Source: Nemertoderma westbladi
Lineage: Eukaryota; Xenacoelomorpha; Nemertodermatida; Nemertodermatidae
Length of the DNA stretch: 64,000 nt
NCBI GenBank assembly: GCA_032718475.1
Contig: JAUCBJ010008402.1
Coordinates: 1-64,000, forward strand
Direction: 5' to 3'
Shown: positions 23,401-34,297 of the stretch, one piece after another
Numbering within the stretch: the first letter of the stretch is position 1
How the letters are laid out: the number at the start of each line of letters is the position of its first letter
Notes under the pieces: generated by a model
The model's database searches: none
The model's input: the letters and a program-made list of their open reading frames with translations, nothing else
What the model was told of the DNA's origin: nothing
Translations under genes and position numbers: made by a program

Positions 23401-25484
23401 ACGCTACCTAGTCTGAGTTATCTCCTTGTACGCTGCCTAGTCTGAGTTATCTCCTTGTACGCTACCTAGTCTGAGTTATCTCCTTGTACGCTACCTAGTC
23501 TGAGTTATCTCCTTGTACGCTACCTAGTCTGAGTTATCTCCTTGTACGCTACCTAGTCTGAGTTATCTCCTTGTACGCTACCTAGTCTGAGTTATCTCCT
23601 TGTACGCTACCTAGTCTGAGTTATCTCCTTGTACGCTACGTAGTCTGAGTTATCTCCTTGTACGCTACCTAGTCTGAGTTATCTCCTTGTACGCTACCTA
23701 GTCTGAGTTATCTCCTTGTACGCTACCTAGTCTGAGTTATCTCCTTGTACGCTACCTAGTCTGAGTTATCTCCTTGTACGCTACGTAGTCTGAGTTATCT
23801 CCTTGTACGCTACGTAGTCTGAGTTATCTCCTTGTACGCTACCTAGTCTGAGTTATCTCCTTGTACGCTACCTAGTCTGAGTTATCTCCTTGTACGCTAC
23901 CTAGTCTGAGTTATCTCCTTGTACGCTACCTAGTCTGAGTTATCTCCTTGTACGCTACCTAGTCTGAGTTATCTCCTTGTACGCTACCTAGTCTGAGTTA
24001 TCTCCTTGTACGCTACCTAGTCTGAGTTATCTCCTTGTACGCTACCTAGTCTGAGTTATCTCCTTGTACGCTAGCCTAGTCTGAGTTATCTCCTTGTACG
24101 CTACGTAGTCTGAGTTATCTCCTTGTACGCTACCTAGTCTGAGTTATCTCCTTGTACGCTACCTAGTCTGAGTTATCTCCTTGTACGCTACCTAGTCTGA
24201 GTTATCTCCTTGTACGCTACCTAGTCTGAGTTATCTCCTTGTACGCTACCTAGTCTGAGTTATCTCCTTGTACGCTACCTAGTCTGAGTTATCTCCTTGT
24301 ACGCTACCTAGTCTGAGTTATCTCCTTGTACGCTGCCTAGTCTGAGTTATCTCCTTGTACGCTACCTAGTCTGAGTTATCTCCTTGTACGCTACCTAGTC
24401 TGAGTTATCTCCTTGTACGCTACCTAGTCTGAGTTATCTCCTTGTACGCTACCTAGTCTGAGTTATCTCCTTGTACGCTACGTAGTCTGAGTTATCTCCT
24501 TGTACGCTACCTAGTCTGAGTTATCTCCTTGTACGCTACCTAGTCTGAGTTATCTCCTTGTACGCTACCTAGTCTGAGTTATCTCTTTGTACGCTGCCTA
24601 GTCTGAGTTATCTCCTTGTACGCTACGTAGTCTGAGTTATCTCCTTGTACGCTACCTAGTCTCAGTTATCTCCTTGTACGCTGCCTAGTCTGAGTTATCT
24701 CCTTGTACGCTGCCTAGTCTGAGTTATCTCCTTGTACGCTGCCTAGTCTGAGTTATCTCCTTGTACGCTACCTAGTCTGAGTTATCTCCTTGTACGCTAC
24801 CTAGTCTGAGTTATCTCCTTGTACGCTACCTAGTCTGAGTTATCTCCTTGTACGCTACCTAGTCTGAGTTATCTCCTTGTACGCTACCTAGTCTGAGTTA
24901 TCTCCTTGTACGCTACCTAGTCTGAGTTATCTCCTTGTACGCTGCCTAGTCTGAGTTATCTCCTTGTACGCTACCTAGTCTGAGTTATCTCCTTGTATGC
25001 TACCTAGTCTGAGTTATCTCCTTGTACGCTACCTAGTCTGAGTTATCTCCTTGTACGCTACCTAGTCTGAGTTATCTCCATGTACGCTACCTAGTCTGAG
25101 TTATCTCCTTGTACGCTACCTAGTCTGAGTTATCTCCTTGTACGCTGCCTAGTCTGAGTTATCTCCTTGTACGCTACGTAGTCTGAGTTATCTCCTTGTA
25201 CGCTACCTTGTCTGAGTTATCTCCATGTACGCTACCTAGTCTGAGTTATCTCCTTGTACGCTACCTAGTCTGAGTTATCTCCTTGTACGCTGCCTAGTCT
25301 GAGTTATCTCCTTGTACGCTACGTAGTCTGAGTTATCTCCTTGTACGCTACCTAGTCTGAGTTATCTCCTTGTACGCTACCTAGTCTGAGTTATCTCCTT
25401 GTACGCTGCCTAGTCTGAGTTATATCCTTGTACGCTACGTAGTCTGAGTTATCTCCTTGTACGCTACCTAGTCTGAGTTATCTC

Positions 25485-26450
25485 TGTAACGATTAACCGT
25501 AGAATCTCTTCTTACTTTATTATCTATTTACACAGGAAATCTCTGCAGACCTTTAGTTTTGGTCCGGCGGTTGTTAAACGACGAGAAAGTTGTCCGGCGA
25601 TCAGTCGACCTAAAGTCACTCCTAGCACCGTCAAACACAGGTTCACCCTAATAACCGCCGTGTTAATATTATAACATAGTGGTGCATCCCAAGTGATTGT
25701 GTAGAGTATCAGATTTTCTTTTTCTTGGTGGTGGTTGCGGTTATAACGTTGGGTATATTGATTGTCCTCACTTTTTCACTAATGACTAGGGTTGTGAGTT
25801 TTCTGGAAATATGTATTTTCAAGGAAATTTCCGGAAAAGTATACTTCACCCGTAGTTACGACCTCAAGAGCCAAGACACCGAATCACCTCAACACCACTA
25901 AACTGGAATCTATTGTTTCTAGTGTTTACTCTACTTGTGTTTTCAGAATGTATAAGCTGGCAAAATAGCAGTTGGTATTAAATTGTGTAAGAAGTACGAG
26001 TTAAAATTATTAGTAGTAATTAAGTATAATTTATATAATTAAGTATTAATTAAGTGTAATTAATTATAAGTATTAATTTCCGATATTGCGTTCAATATAA
26101 AACATAGTAATAATGAAATTGACAAAACACAAAGTAACAATCACAATTATTATTATCAATTACAATTATATCTTAATATTACTATTTTATGCAATAAGAG
26201 GATTTTTCTGTAAATATTTACTATTAAAAGTAAATTTTATATAATAAATTAATAAAATATGAAATTCCCAGAAAAATGTCCAGGAAATTTCCTAACATTA
26301 CATGACTCACATCCCCTTTACTAATGACTATGTATTATGTCGTTGCCCTTCGGTTAGGTTACCTTCTTCACTAACACAACTAACTCCTACCCTATAAGAC
26401 TGACTAGTCTCATGTAATTTAATTTAGTTAAGAATTTAGTTATTTAATAT
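25485..26450. other. AT-rich spacer between satellites A and B
   Basis: Non-repetitive, AT-rich DNA without an open frame of note. It holds the hAT-like element listed at 25787-26319. The remaining flanks (25485-25777 and 26329-26450) show no gene or RNA. Confidence 0.6.
25787..26319. mobile_element. Non-autonomous hAT-like element (MITE) with 9-bp flanking repeat
   Basis: The 9-mer ACTAATGAC flanks the element on both sides (25778-25786 and 26320-26328), compatible with a target-site duplication of 8 bp plus one base, the hAT hallmark. The ends are imperfect inverted repeats: TAGGGTTGTGAG at the left against GGGGATGTGAG on the reverse complement of the right end. Inside the ends, GGAAATTTCC occurs near both sides (about 25830 and 26283). 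The 533-bp interior is AT-rich and has no transposase. Assignment to hAT is inference from target size and end sequence. Confidence 0.6.
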
Positions 26451-27497
26451 AGTTAGGGTTACAGTTAGGGTTACAGTTCGGGTTACTGTTACGGTTACAG
26501 TTCGGGTTACAGTTCGGGTGGGTTACGGTTCGGATACAGTTAGGGTTACAGTTCGGGTTACAGTTAGAGTAACAGTTTGGGTGGGTTACAGTTCGGGTTA
26601 CAGTTCGGGTGGGTTACAGTTCGGGTTACAGTTAGAGTTACAGTTCGGGTTACAGTTCGGGTGGGTTACAGTTTGGGTTACAGTTCGGGTTACAGTTCGG
26701 ATTACAGTTCAGGTTACAGTTAGGGTTACAGTTCGGGTTACAGTTAGGGTTACTGTTACGGTTACAGTTCGGGTGGGTTACGGTTCGGATACAGTTAGGG
26801 TTACAGTTCGGGTTACAGTTAGAGTTACAGTTCGGGTGGGTTACAGTTCGGGTTACAGTTAGAGTTACAGTTCGGGTTACAGTTCGGGTGGGTTACAGTT
26901 TGGATTACAGTTAGGGTTACAGTTCGGGTTACAGTTCAGATTACAGTTCAGGTTACAGTTTGGGTGGGTTACAGTTCGGGTTACAGTTCGGGTTGCAATT
27001 CGGGTTACAGTTCGGTTTACAGTTAGGGTTACAGTTCTGGTTACAGTTCTGGTGGGTTACAGTTCCGGTTACAGTTAGGGGTAACAGTTCGTGTTACAAT
27101 TAGGGTTACAGTTAGGGTTACAGTTTGGATTACAGTTCGGGTTACAGTTAGGGTTACAGTTCGGGTTACAGTTCGGTTTACAGTTCGGGTTACAGTTAGG
27201 GTTACAGTTAGGGTTACAGTAAGGGTTACAGTTCGGGTTACAGTTAGAGTTACAGTTCGGGTTACAGTTCGGTTTACAGATCGGGTTTTAGGGTTGCAGT
27301 TAGGGTTACAGTTTGGGTTACAGTTAGGGTTCCAGGTAGGTTTCCAGGTAGGGTTACAGTTCGGGTTACAGTTAGGGTTACAGTTCGGGTTACAGTTAGG
27401 GTTACAGTTAGGGTTACAGTTCGGGTTACAGTTAGGGTTATAGTTCGGGTTACAGTTAGGGTTACAGTTCGGGTTACAGTTAGAGTTACAGTTAGTG
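26451..27497. repeat. Satellite B, left block: telomere-like 12-bp repeat
   Basis: Tandem 12-mers TTAGGGTTACAG and TTCGGGTTACAG, that is, the metazoan telomere hexamer alternating with TTACAG or its variants. Occasional GGGTGGG insertions shift the phase. Since 12 is a multiple of three and the unit lacks stops, spurious frames arise (for example 26518-26862 with Val-Thr-Val-Arg repeats on the plus strand and Asn-Cys-Asn-Pro repeats on the minus strand); these are not genes. The right edge is the 3' tail of LINE2 copy 2, beyond which the same satellite resumes at 31254. Confidence 0.95.
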
Positions 27498-27539
27498 TTA
27501 CTACTACTAGGATCGGCATGCTGCATTGCAGCTGCATTT

Positions 27540-30014
27540 TTAAGAATGCTGTGCCGGCTTGTCAACAAAATTGCACCGCCACAACTCCCTATCACCCATG
27601 ACATTTGCTAGATCATCTGCATCTTTAAGGCCAGTGTCCTTTAAGATGCGTCTCAAGAAAGTCATGGGCTGTCCACCATGCATATTCACTCCATGAGGCT
27701 GCCAAAGTACAAGATTATGCACTGGCTGGTCCTCACGGCGAAAGCAATGTCCTGCAAAGCGGAGGCGATTTTGTTCTAGTGTCAAGCTTGGGGGAACCAA
27801 TGAGACACCTCCAATGTTATATAGTGTCTGGTTGGAGATGTGTGCATTGTACTTGTCACAATGAACCCGGCGTAGCATTCTTGTGAATGTGCCATCCAGA
27901 GATTTGGTTTCCTCAGCAGTTAGAGCCCAGCATGGACTCCCGTAGAGGAGTACTGGAACTACTGCTCTAAATAATCGTACCTTAAGTTTCCGATTAATTC
28001 TAGGTGACTTCCAAATCCTGGAAAGCCTATTCATGGCTGCCCATGCCTTTCCCTTACGTATTCGAAGGTCCTCACCTGACTTCCGGATCCATGATCCCAG
28101 GTAACAGAAGTCGTCTACATGCTCAAGCATACCATCCTTTGAGCTTATGCTCATCCGATCAGAGACTTGCTGAGGACTTTCAAAGTTAACTGTCAGAATT
28201 TTGGTCTTTCTGGAGTTAATAAAAAGACCAACACTAGAAGCAGCATGTTCTAATGAGCTGAGGAGCCGTTGGGCTCCCTCTAATGATTCTGAGAGTACTC
28301 CTAAGTCATCAGCAAAGTCTAGATCAGTTAGGTACTTGGCAGGATTTCCTCGACTTCTGGAGCCAGTAGGTGGAGTTATCATCACCCCATCATCATTATG
28401 ATGATCTAAGGACATGCGTAGAACATAGTCAACCACAATAATGAACAAGAATGGTGCAAGTGTGTCTCCTTGGAGGACGCCCCATAACACTTCAAATGGT
28501 TCTGTGTCACCGTCAACAGTAGACACAAATGTTGTCGAACCATCGTATACTGATCTGATTGCTGCAATAATTTCATCAGGAATCCCATATAATGAAAGTA
28601 TGCTGAACATACGTGACCGAGAGACTGAATCAAAGGCCTTGAAGAAGTCAACAAAGATAACAGCCAGATGCCTGTCTTTCTTTTTTGATAATTCTTCAAT
28701 TATCCTTCTAAGTGCCAAAATGGGCTCCATGGTCCCACGACCTTTACGGAACCCATTCTGATTTCCACGGAGCAGTCTCTCAATAGGATCCCTGATGCGA
28801 TTTAATAGAATCCTATTGTATAGCTTTGCAGCAATCGAGATCAATGAGATTCCCCGAAAAGAACCATAGAGTGTTAGGTTGCCCTTCTTGGGAACTGGCA
28901 CCAACTTATTTGTTTTCATTTCTTGTGGGACTCTTGTTGTTCGGTACATGTCTACTATGATGGGATAGATGAGCTTTAAACACTCAGGTATTTTAAAGAC
29001 CTCAGGGGGAACACCATCTACTCCACTGGCACGATTGGTCTTAATGCTCTTTGCAGCAGCCTTCACTTCTGCAAAGGAGATATTGCCAATGGGAATATCT
29101 GGGAGTACAGACTCAGACACTTTTACTTCTATAAAGTTATCAGGCAATACCCTGTCATTATTGAGGAGCTTTTCAAAGTGGGCTTTCCAACCATTGAGGC
29201 GATCGGCTGGTGATTCAGCCTTAACCTTGGTGGTTGGTTGGCTTTTCCGCCCAGTAAGCAGATTGATCGATTTCCATGCCTGGGATGATTGCCTGCTGTC
29301 GTCAGCATCATTGATGGCATCAACCTGTTGGTTTATTAGCTCCTGTAGATTAACAGAGTACTGCCTGTTCAGGGACCTAGATGCAGCCTTAACTGCATTC
29401 TTGGCCGCTGTAGTCTGTTTGAGTCGGGACTCTTTCTGCGCCTTATGAAGGTCATTTCGGCACTTCTGAATTTTGTTGTCAGTCCAGGGGGCCCTTTTCC
29501 TGTTTCGAGGGTATACAGGAACTGTTTCTGCAGCTGCTAACTTAACTGCTTCTGTAAAGGCAGTATAGCCCTCACAGTGATCTGCCGCCTCAGAGGCAAG
29601 AGCCTCATACCTGTTGCTCAGCTGTAGTGTGAAGCTGGATCTCACTCTTGGCTGTTGCAAAAGAGAGGACCAGTCATGCCGCGGCAAGGCAGATTTCGTT
29701 GTTCTGCTAGCACGCAGACTAAGTCTTACCTTGGCCACAATAAGGCGGTGATCACTGGAGAAGGGTCGAAGTATAAATGCATTACAGTCTTGTATAGAGC
29801 TCCTGTATTTCCTACGAAACAGAATATGGTCTATCTGGGACTTGTGACCACTGGGTCCACTATGAGTCCATAGCTTTCCAAGTTCGCTTCTTGAACTGGG
29901 TTCCAGCCGAAAACAATCCATTTCCAGAGATAAAATCCTGAAGATGGACAGAATTTCGGTTAACACTATTGCTATAGACCCAGGGCGATGTAGGTGATTG
30001 ATGCAGACTTGCAT
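27540..30014 (-). pseudogene. LINE2 copy 2: end of endonuclease plus reverse transcriptase
   Basis: The open frame is 824 codons from its first Met, but true coding in this frame begins near 29890 at GKLWTHSGPSGHKSQIDHIL; the residues before that are out-of-frame. The endonuclease closes with FSSDHRLIVAKVRLSLR (catalytic SDH). A basic linker (RNRKRAPWTDNKIQKCRNDLHKA cut short here) leads to the RT: SGVDGVPPEVFKI, LVPVPKKGN, QNGFRKGRGTMEP, motif A VFVDFF-type VIFVDFFKAFDSV, motif B GVLQGDTLAPFLF, motif C DLDFADDLGVL with both aspartates, and the conserved C-terminal domain with AGHCFRREDQ. The RT part looks intact. The whole polyprotein would copy element RNA into nicked target DNA. Confidence 0.88.
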
Positions 30015-30765
30015 TAAAGTCTCCCAGGAATGTTAAGAATGCATGCTGATCCACTCCATCAGTAGCTGCTTGTAGATAGTGGTAGAAATTTTCCACCTCC
30101 TCTACAGGGGCAACACTAGTTGGAGAGTAGCACACAATCAGAACCACCTTAGGAAACTTCTTAGCCAGTCTTCCAGAACATGAGAAGTGGCAACGGATGA
30201 TGCGGTTAGAGATTTGGTCTATTTTGTCCAATGCTGCATGTGCAGTTGGATTCATCAATAGACCAATTCCACCATTGCCACTATCATCTGCTGACGCGAG
30301 GGCGAGTCGCCAACCGCCCCCCATGTCCTTAATCAGAACCTCATCAGTCTGTCCAGTCTGCATTCGGTGCTCTTGAACACCCACTGCGCTAAGAGAAAGC
30401 TTATCTGCCAAGGCAGTCAGCTCACCTTGTCGCATTGGGGACCCGAGTGTTAGGGTGTTTACTGAGGCTAGTCTAGTGACTTGCCTCAGATTCACCAATG
30501 GCTTTGTTGGTCGGGGTGGAACATGAGAGTAGCCTCCAACTCCAGAATCCCTCTCCCCATCACAATCTGGCCTCCCTGGTGACCCAAGGTTTGGGCCAGA
30601 AAGGTCATCAGGAAAGGGACTCAAAGAATTGTTGGCTGCTCTCTCTCCAGTAGGGGGTGAGACAGGCAGCCGGTCAGGAGTTAACTGACGCCTGTGAGGC
30701 CGATTGTGTCCGGTAATTCCACTGGCCTCTACTGGCCGGACCTCCGCATTGCTAATGTAATCCAT
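29860..30765 (-). pseudogene. LINE2 copy 2: N-terminus and endonuclease domain, frameshifted at its end
   Basis: A 301-codon frame starting at Met 30765. The first 100 or so residues are a Pro/Gly/Ser-rich leader without a known domain. The APE-like endonuclease follows: LTLGSPMRQGELTALADKL, VGVQEHRMQTG (metal-binding Glu), GGIGLLMN, VLIVCYSPTS, and LGDFNASL (GDFN motif). After TQFKKR the proper reading continues in the frame of 27540-30014; a single-base indel between about 29875 and 29895 ends this frame in a false tail and a stop at 29860. In a working element both frames would be one protein of roughly 1050-1100 residues. The 5' UTR starts just upstream. Confidence 0.85.
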
Positions 30766-31253
30766 AGTGGGGGTTGGGGGTGCTTTTTTGCCGAGTCAGC
30801 TCTCGGGGCAAATACCACACCCTGGTTTGCCATTCCACAGGGTTGGTGTCGCAATGGAGTCAGATATGAGGCCCATCACCCATATCTACTCTGGCGCACA
30901 TGACCCACCATTGGCTGTTGCAGCTCATCTGCTGGGTCATGCCCTGTACCCTTGCTGCCAGGTGCAGGTCGCAGTGAAGTGCTCTCAGAGTGGACATGAG
31001 AACACTCTACTCCTAACCAGCCATTGGTAGATCACCATCTGCCTGGTCAGGCCATATACCCCTGCAGCCAAGTATATGGGTCCTTAATCCAGGACCAAGG
31101 GCGTCCTTATCCCAGAACGAAGGGGGTCCTAGTTACAGGACCAGATTTGCCCTAGTAAGAGGGTTTATGCAGCTACAGGTGGCACCTCCTTTATGCTGCA
31201 TGGAGGTGGCAAGTTTTCTTGATCAATGACCTAGAATACCTGACCTGACGGAG
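30766..31253 (-). promoter_or_regulatory. LINE2 5' UTR with a duplicated unit
   Basis: Non-coding, GC-richer leader of LINE2 copy 2. Two related segments lie in direct orientation at about 30905-30963 and 31018-31073: both contain CCATTGG, then CATCTGC, GGTCA, TACCC and GCCA at matching spacing, about 30 of 38 positions equal in the best-matching part. Tandem units at the 5' end are common in LINE promoters; a promoter role is inference. A further loose repeat, CCAGGACCAAGGGCG and CCAGAACGAAGGGGG, lies near 31090-31130. Confidence 0.5.
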
Positions 31254-34200
31254 GGTTACAGTGGAGTTACTGAGGAGGTTAGGGTTACAGTTCGGGTTAA
31301 AGTTCGGGTTACAGTTAGGGTTACAGTTAGGGTTACAGTTAGGGTTACAGTTAGGGTTACAGTTCGGGTTACAGTTCGGGTTACAGTTATGGCTACAGTT
31401 AGGGTTACAGTTAGGGTTTCAGTTCGGGTTACAGTTAGGGTTACACCATTCATAATTATTTACCCTTGATTCCTCCTCACAGCAATATATTTGTTAAATG
31501 GGTTACAGTTAGCGTTACAGTTAGGGTTACAGTTCGGTTTACAGTTCGGTTTACAGTTCGGGATACAGTTAGGGTTACAGTTTGGGTTACAGTTAGGGTT
31601 ACAGTCAGGGTTACCATTAGGGTTACAGTTCGGTTTACAGTTCGGGTTACAGTTAGGGTTACAGTTAGGGTTACAGTTTGGGTTACAGTTAGGGTTACAG
31701 TTCGGTTTACAGTTCGGGTTACAGTTAGGGTTACAGTTCGGCTAACAGTTAGGGTTACAGTTCGGGTTACAGTTCGGGTTACACCATTCATAATTATTTA
31801 CCCTTGATTCCTCCTCACAGCAATATATTTGTTAAATGGGTTACAGTTAGGGTTACAGTTAGGGTTACAGTTCGGTTTACAGTTAGCGTTACAGTTAGGG
31901 TTACAGTTCGGTTTACAGTTCGGTTTACAGTTCGGGATACAGTTAGGGTTACAGTTTGGGTTACAGTTAGGGTTACAGTTAGGGTTACAGTTCGGTTTAC
32001 AGTTCGGGTTACAGTTAGGGTTACAGTTAGGGTTACAGTTTGGGTTACAGTTAGGGTTACAGTTAGGGTTACAGTTAGGGTTACAGTTCGGTTTACAGTT
32101 CGGTTTACAGTTCGGGATACAGTTAGGGTTACAGTTTGGGTTACAGTTAGGGTTACAGTTAGGGTTACCATTAGGGTTACAGTTCGGTTTACAGTTCGTG
32201 TTACAGTTAGGGTTACAGTTAGGGTTACAGTTCGGGTTACAGTTAGGGTTACAGTTCGGTTTACAGTTCGGGTTACAGTTCGGGTTACAGTTCGGGTTAC
32301 AGTTCGGGTTACAGTTCGGGTTACAGTTAGGGTTACAGTTAGGGTTACAGTTAGGGTTACATTTAGGGTTACAGTTAGGGTTACAGTTAGGGTTACAGTT
32401 AGGGTTACAGTTTGGGTTACAGTTCGGGTTACAGTTTGGGTTACAGTTCGGGTTACAGTTAGGGTTACAGTTAGGGTTACAGTTAGGGTTACATTTAGGG
32501 TTACAGTTAGGGTTACAGTTCGGGTTACAGTTAGGGTTACAGTTCGACTAACAGTTAGGGTTACAGTTAGGGTTACACCATTCATAATTATTTACCCTTG
32601 ATTCCTCCTCACAGCAATATTTTTTTTAAATGGGTTACAGTTAGGGTTACAGTTAGGGTTACACCATTCATAATTATTTACCCTTGATTCCTCCTCACTG
32701 CAATATATTTGTTAAATGGGTTACAATTCGGGTTACAGTTCGGGTTACAGTTCGGGTTACAGTTATGGCTACAGTTAGGGTTACAGTTAGGGTTACAGTT
32801 AGGGTTACACCATTCATAATTATTTACCCTTGATTCCTCCTCACAGCAATATATTTGTTAAATGGGTTACAGTTAGGGTTACAGTTCGGGTTACAGTTAG
32901 GGTTACAGTTCGGGTTACAGTTAGCGTTACAGTTTGGGTGGGTTACAGTTAGGGTTACAGTTCGGATGGGTTACAGTTAGGGTTACAGTTCGGGTTACAG
33001 TTCGGGAAACAGTTCGTGTTACAGTTAGGGTTACAGTTAGGGTTACAGTTAGGGTTACAGTTAGGGTTACAGTTCGGGTTACAGTTAGGGTTACAGTTAG
33101 GGTTACAGTTTGGGTTACAGTTAGGGTTACAGTTAGGGTTACACCATTCATAATTATTTACCCTTGATTCCTCCTCACAGCAAAATATTTGTTAAATGGG
33201 TTACAGTTAGGGTTACAGTTCGGGTTACAGTTAGGGTTACAGTTAGGGTTACAGTTTGGGTTACAGTTAGGGTTACAGTTCGGGTTACAGTTAGGGTTAC
33301 AGTTAGGGTTACAGTTTGGGTTACAGTTAGGGTTACACCATTCATAATTATTTACCCTTGATTCCTCCTCACAGCAAAATATTTGTTAAATGGGTTACAG
33401 TTAGGGTTACAGTTCGGGTTACAGTTAGGGTTACAGTTAGGGTTACAGTTCGGGTTACAGTTCGGGTTACAGTTAGGGTTACAGTTCGGGTTACAGTTAG
33501 CGTTACAGTTTGGGTGGGTTACAGTTAGGGTTACAGTTAGGGTTACAGTTCGGATGGGTTACAGTTAGGGTTACAGTTCGGGTTACAGTTCGGGAAACAG
33601 TTCGTGTTACAGTTAGGGTTACAGTTAGGGTTACAGTTAGGGTTACAGTTCGGGTTACAGTTAGGGTTACAGTTAGGGTTACAGTTCGGATGGGTTACAG
33701 TTCGGGTTACAGTTCGGGTAACAGTTCGTGTTACAGTTAGGGTTACAGTTCGTGTTACAGTTAGGGTTACAGTTCGGGTTACAGTTCGGGTTACAGTTAT
33801 GGTTACAGTTAGGGTTACAGTTCGGGTTGCAATTCGGGTTACAGTTTGGGTTACAGTTCGGTTTACAGTTCGGGTTACAGTTATGGTTACAGTTAGGGTT
33901 ACAGTTAGGGTTACAGTTAGGGTTACAGTTCGGGTTACAGTTCGGGTTACAGTTATGGCTACAGTTAGGGTTACAGTTAGGGTTACAGTTCGGGTTGCAG
34001 TTAGGGTTACAGTGAGGGTTACAGTTCGGGTTACAGTTAGGGTTACAGTTCGGCTAACAGTTAGGGTTACAGTTCGGGTTACAGTTCGGGTTACAGTTAG
34101 GGTTACAGTTAGGGTTACAGTTAGGGTTACATTTAGGGTTACAGTTAGGGTTACAGTTAGGGTTACAGTTAGGGTTACAGTTTGGGTTACAGTTCGGGTT

Positions 34201-34297
34201 ACAGTTCGGGTGGGTTACAGTTCGGGTTACAGTTCGGGTTACACCATTCATAATTCTTTACCCTTGATTTCTCCTCACAGCAATCTATTTGTTAAAT
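31254..34297. repeat. Satellite B, right block: 12-bp telomere-like repeat punctuated by a 56-bp spacer
   Basis: The same TTAGGG/TTACAG 12-mers as at 26451-27497, here cut by eight copies of a 56-bp spacer (starts ACCATTCATAATTATTTACC, ends TTTGTTAAATG) at 31445-31500, 31783-31838, 32577-32632, 32663-32718, 32809-32864, 33143-33198, 33337-33392 and 34243-34297. The 12-mer stretches between spacers are 282, 738, 30, 90, 278, 138 and 850 bp; five of seven equal 12n+6, so each stretch both begins and ends with GGTTAC. All long frames here (up to 282 codons, plus and minus) are repeat translation. The last spacer leads out of the array into unique DNA. Confidence 0.93.

Larger units (their letters stand above)
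9378..25484. repeat. Satellite A: 29-bp monomer, about 555 copies
   Basis: An uninterrupted head-to-tail array; a typical monomer is 19324-19352, starting CTGAGTTATCTCC and ending GCTACCTAGT. Line-by-line phase shifts confirm 29 bp across the array, with rare indels (an extra T near 16715, 17094 and 17213; an extra G near 24073). Recurrent variants are CTGGTACG for CTTGTACG, TGCC or TACG for TACC, TATG, TCAG for TGAG, and ATATCC for ATCTCC. Variants are dense up to about 17-19 kb and sparse after that. Because 29 is not a multiple of three and TAG/TGA occur in the unit, no long open frame exists. It ends cleanly at TTATCTC/TGTAACG. No unique spacers are present, so this is not a CRISPR array. 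Confidence 0.98.
27498..31253 (-). mobile_element. LINE2 copy 2: near full-length RTE-like LINE inside satellite B
   Basis: About 3.76 kb, with 5' UTR, apurinic-type endonuclease, reverse transcriptase and a (TAG)n-like 3' tail at about 27498-27510. Satellite B flanks both ends, so the element inserted into the array; the repetitive target hides any target-site duplication. Length, domain order and microsatellite tail fit RTE-like LINEs. Its 3' 1.5 kb is nearly identical to LINE2 copy 1 (4366-5871). Only one clear coding break is seen, a frameshift near 29880. The clade name is by motif memory. Confidence 0.88.

Noticed and set aside
9378-25484. CRISPR array (29-bp repeating unit)
   Set aside because: The unit length resembles a CRISPR repeat, but monomers join directly with no unique spacers, there are no cas genes, and the context is metazoan.
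28969-29448. 159-codon plus-strand frame over LINE2
   Set aside because: It is the antisense shadow of the LINE2 RT/linker coding region.
26451-34297. True telomere
   Set aside because: Pure TTAGGG runs are absent. Every other hexamer is TTACAG or a variant, the array carries spacers and a LINE, and unique DNA follows on both sides.
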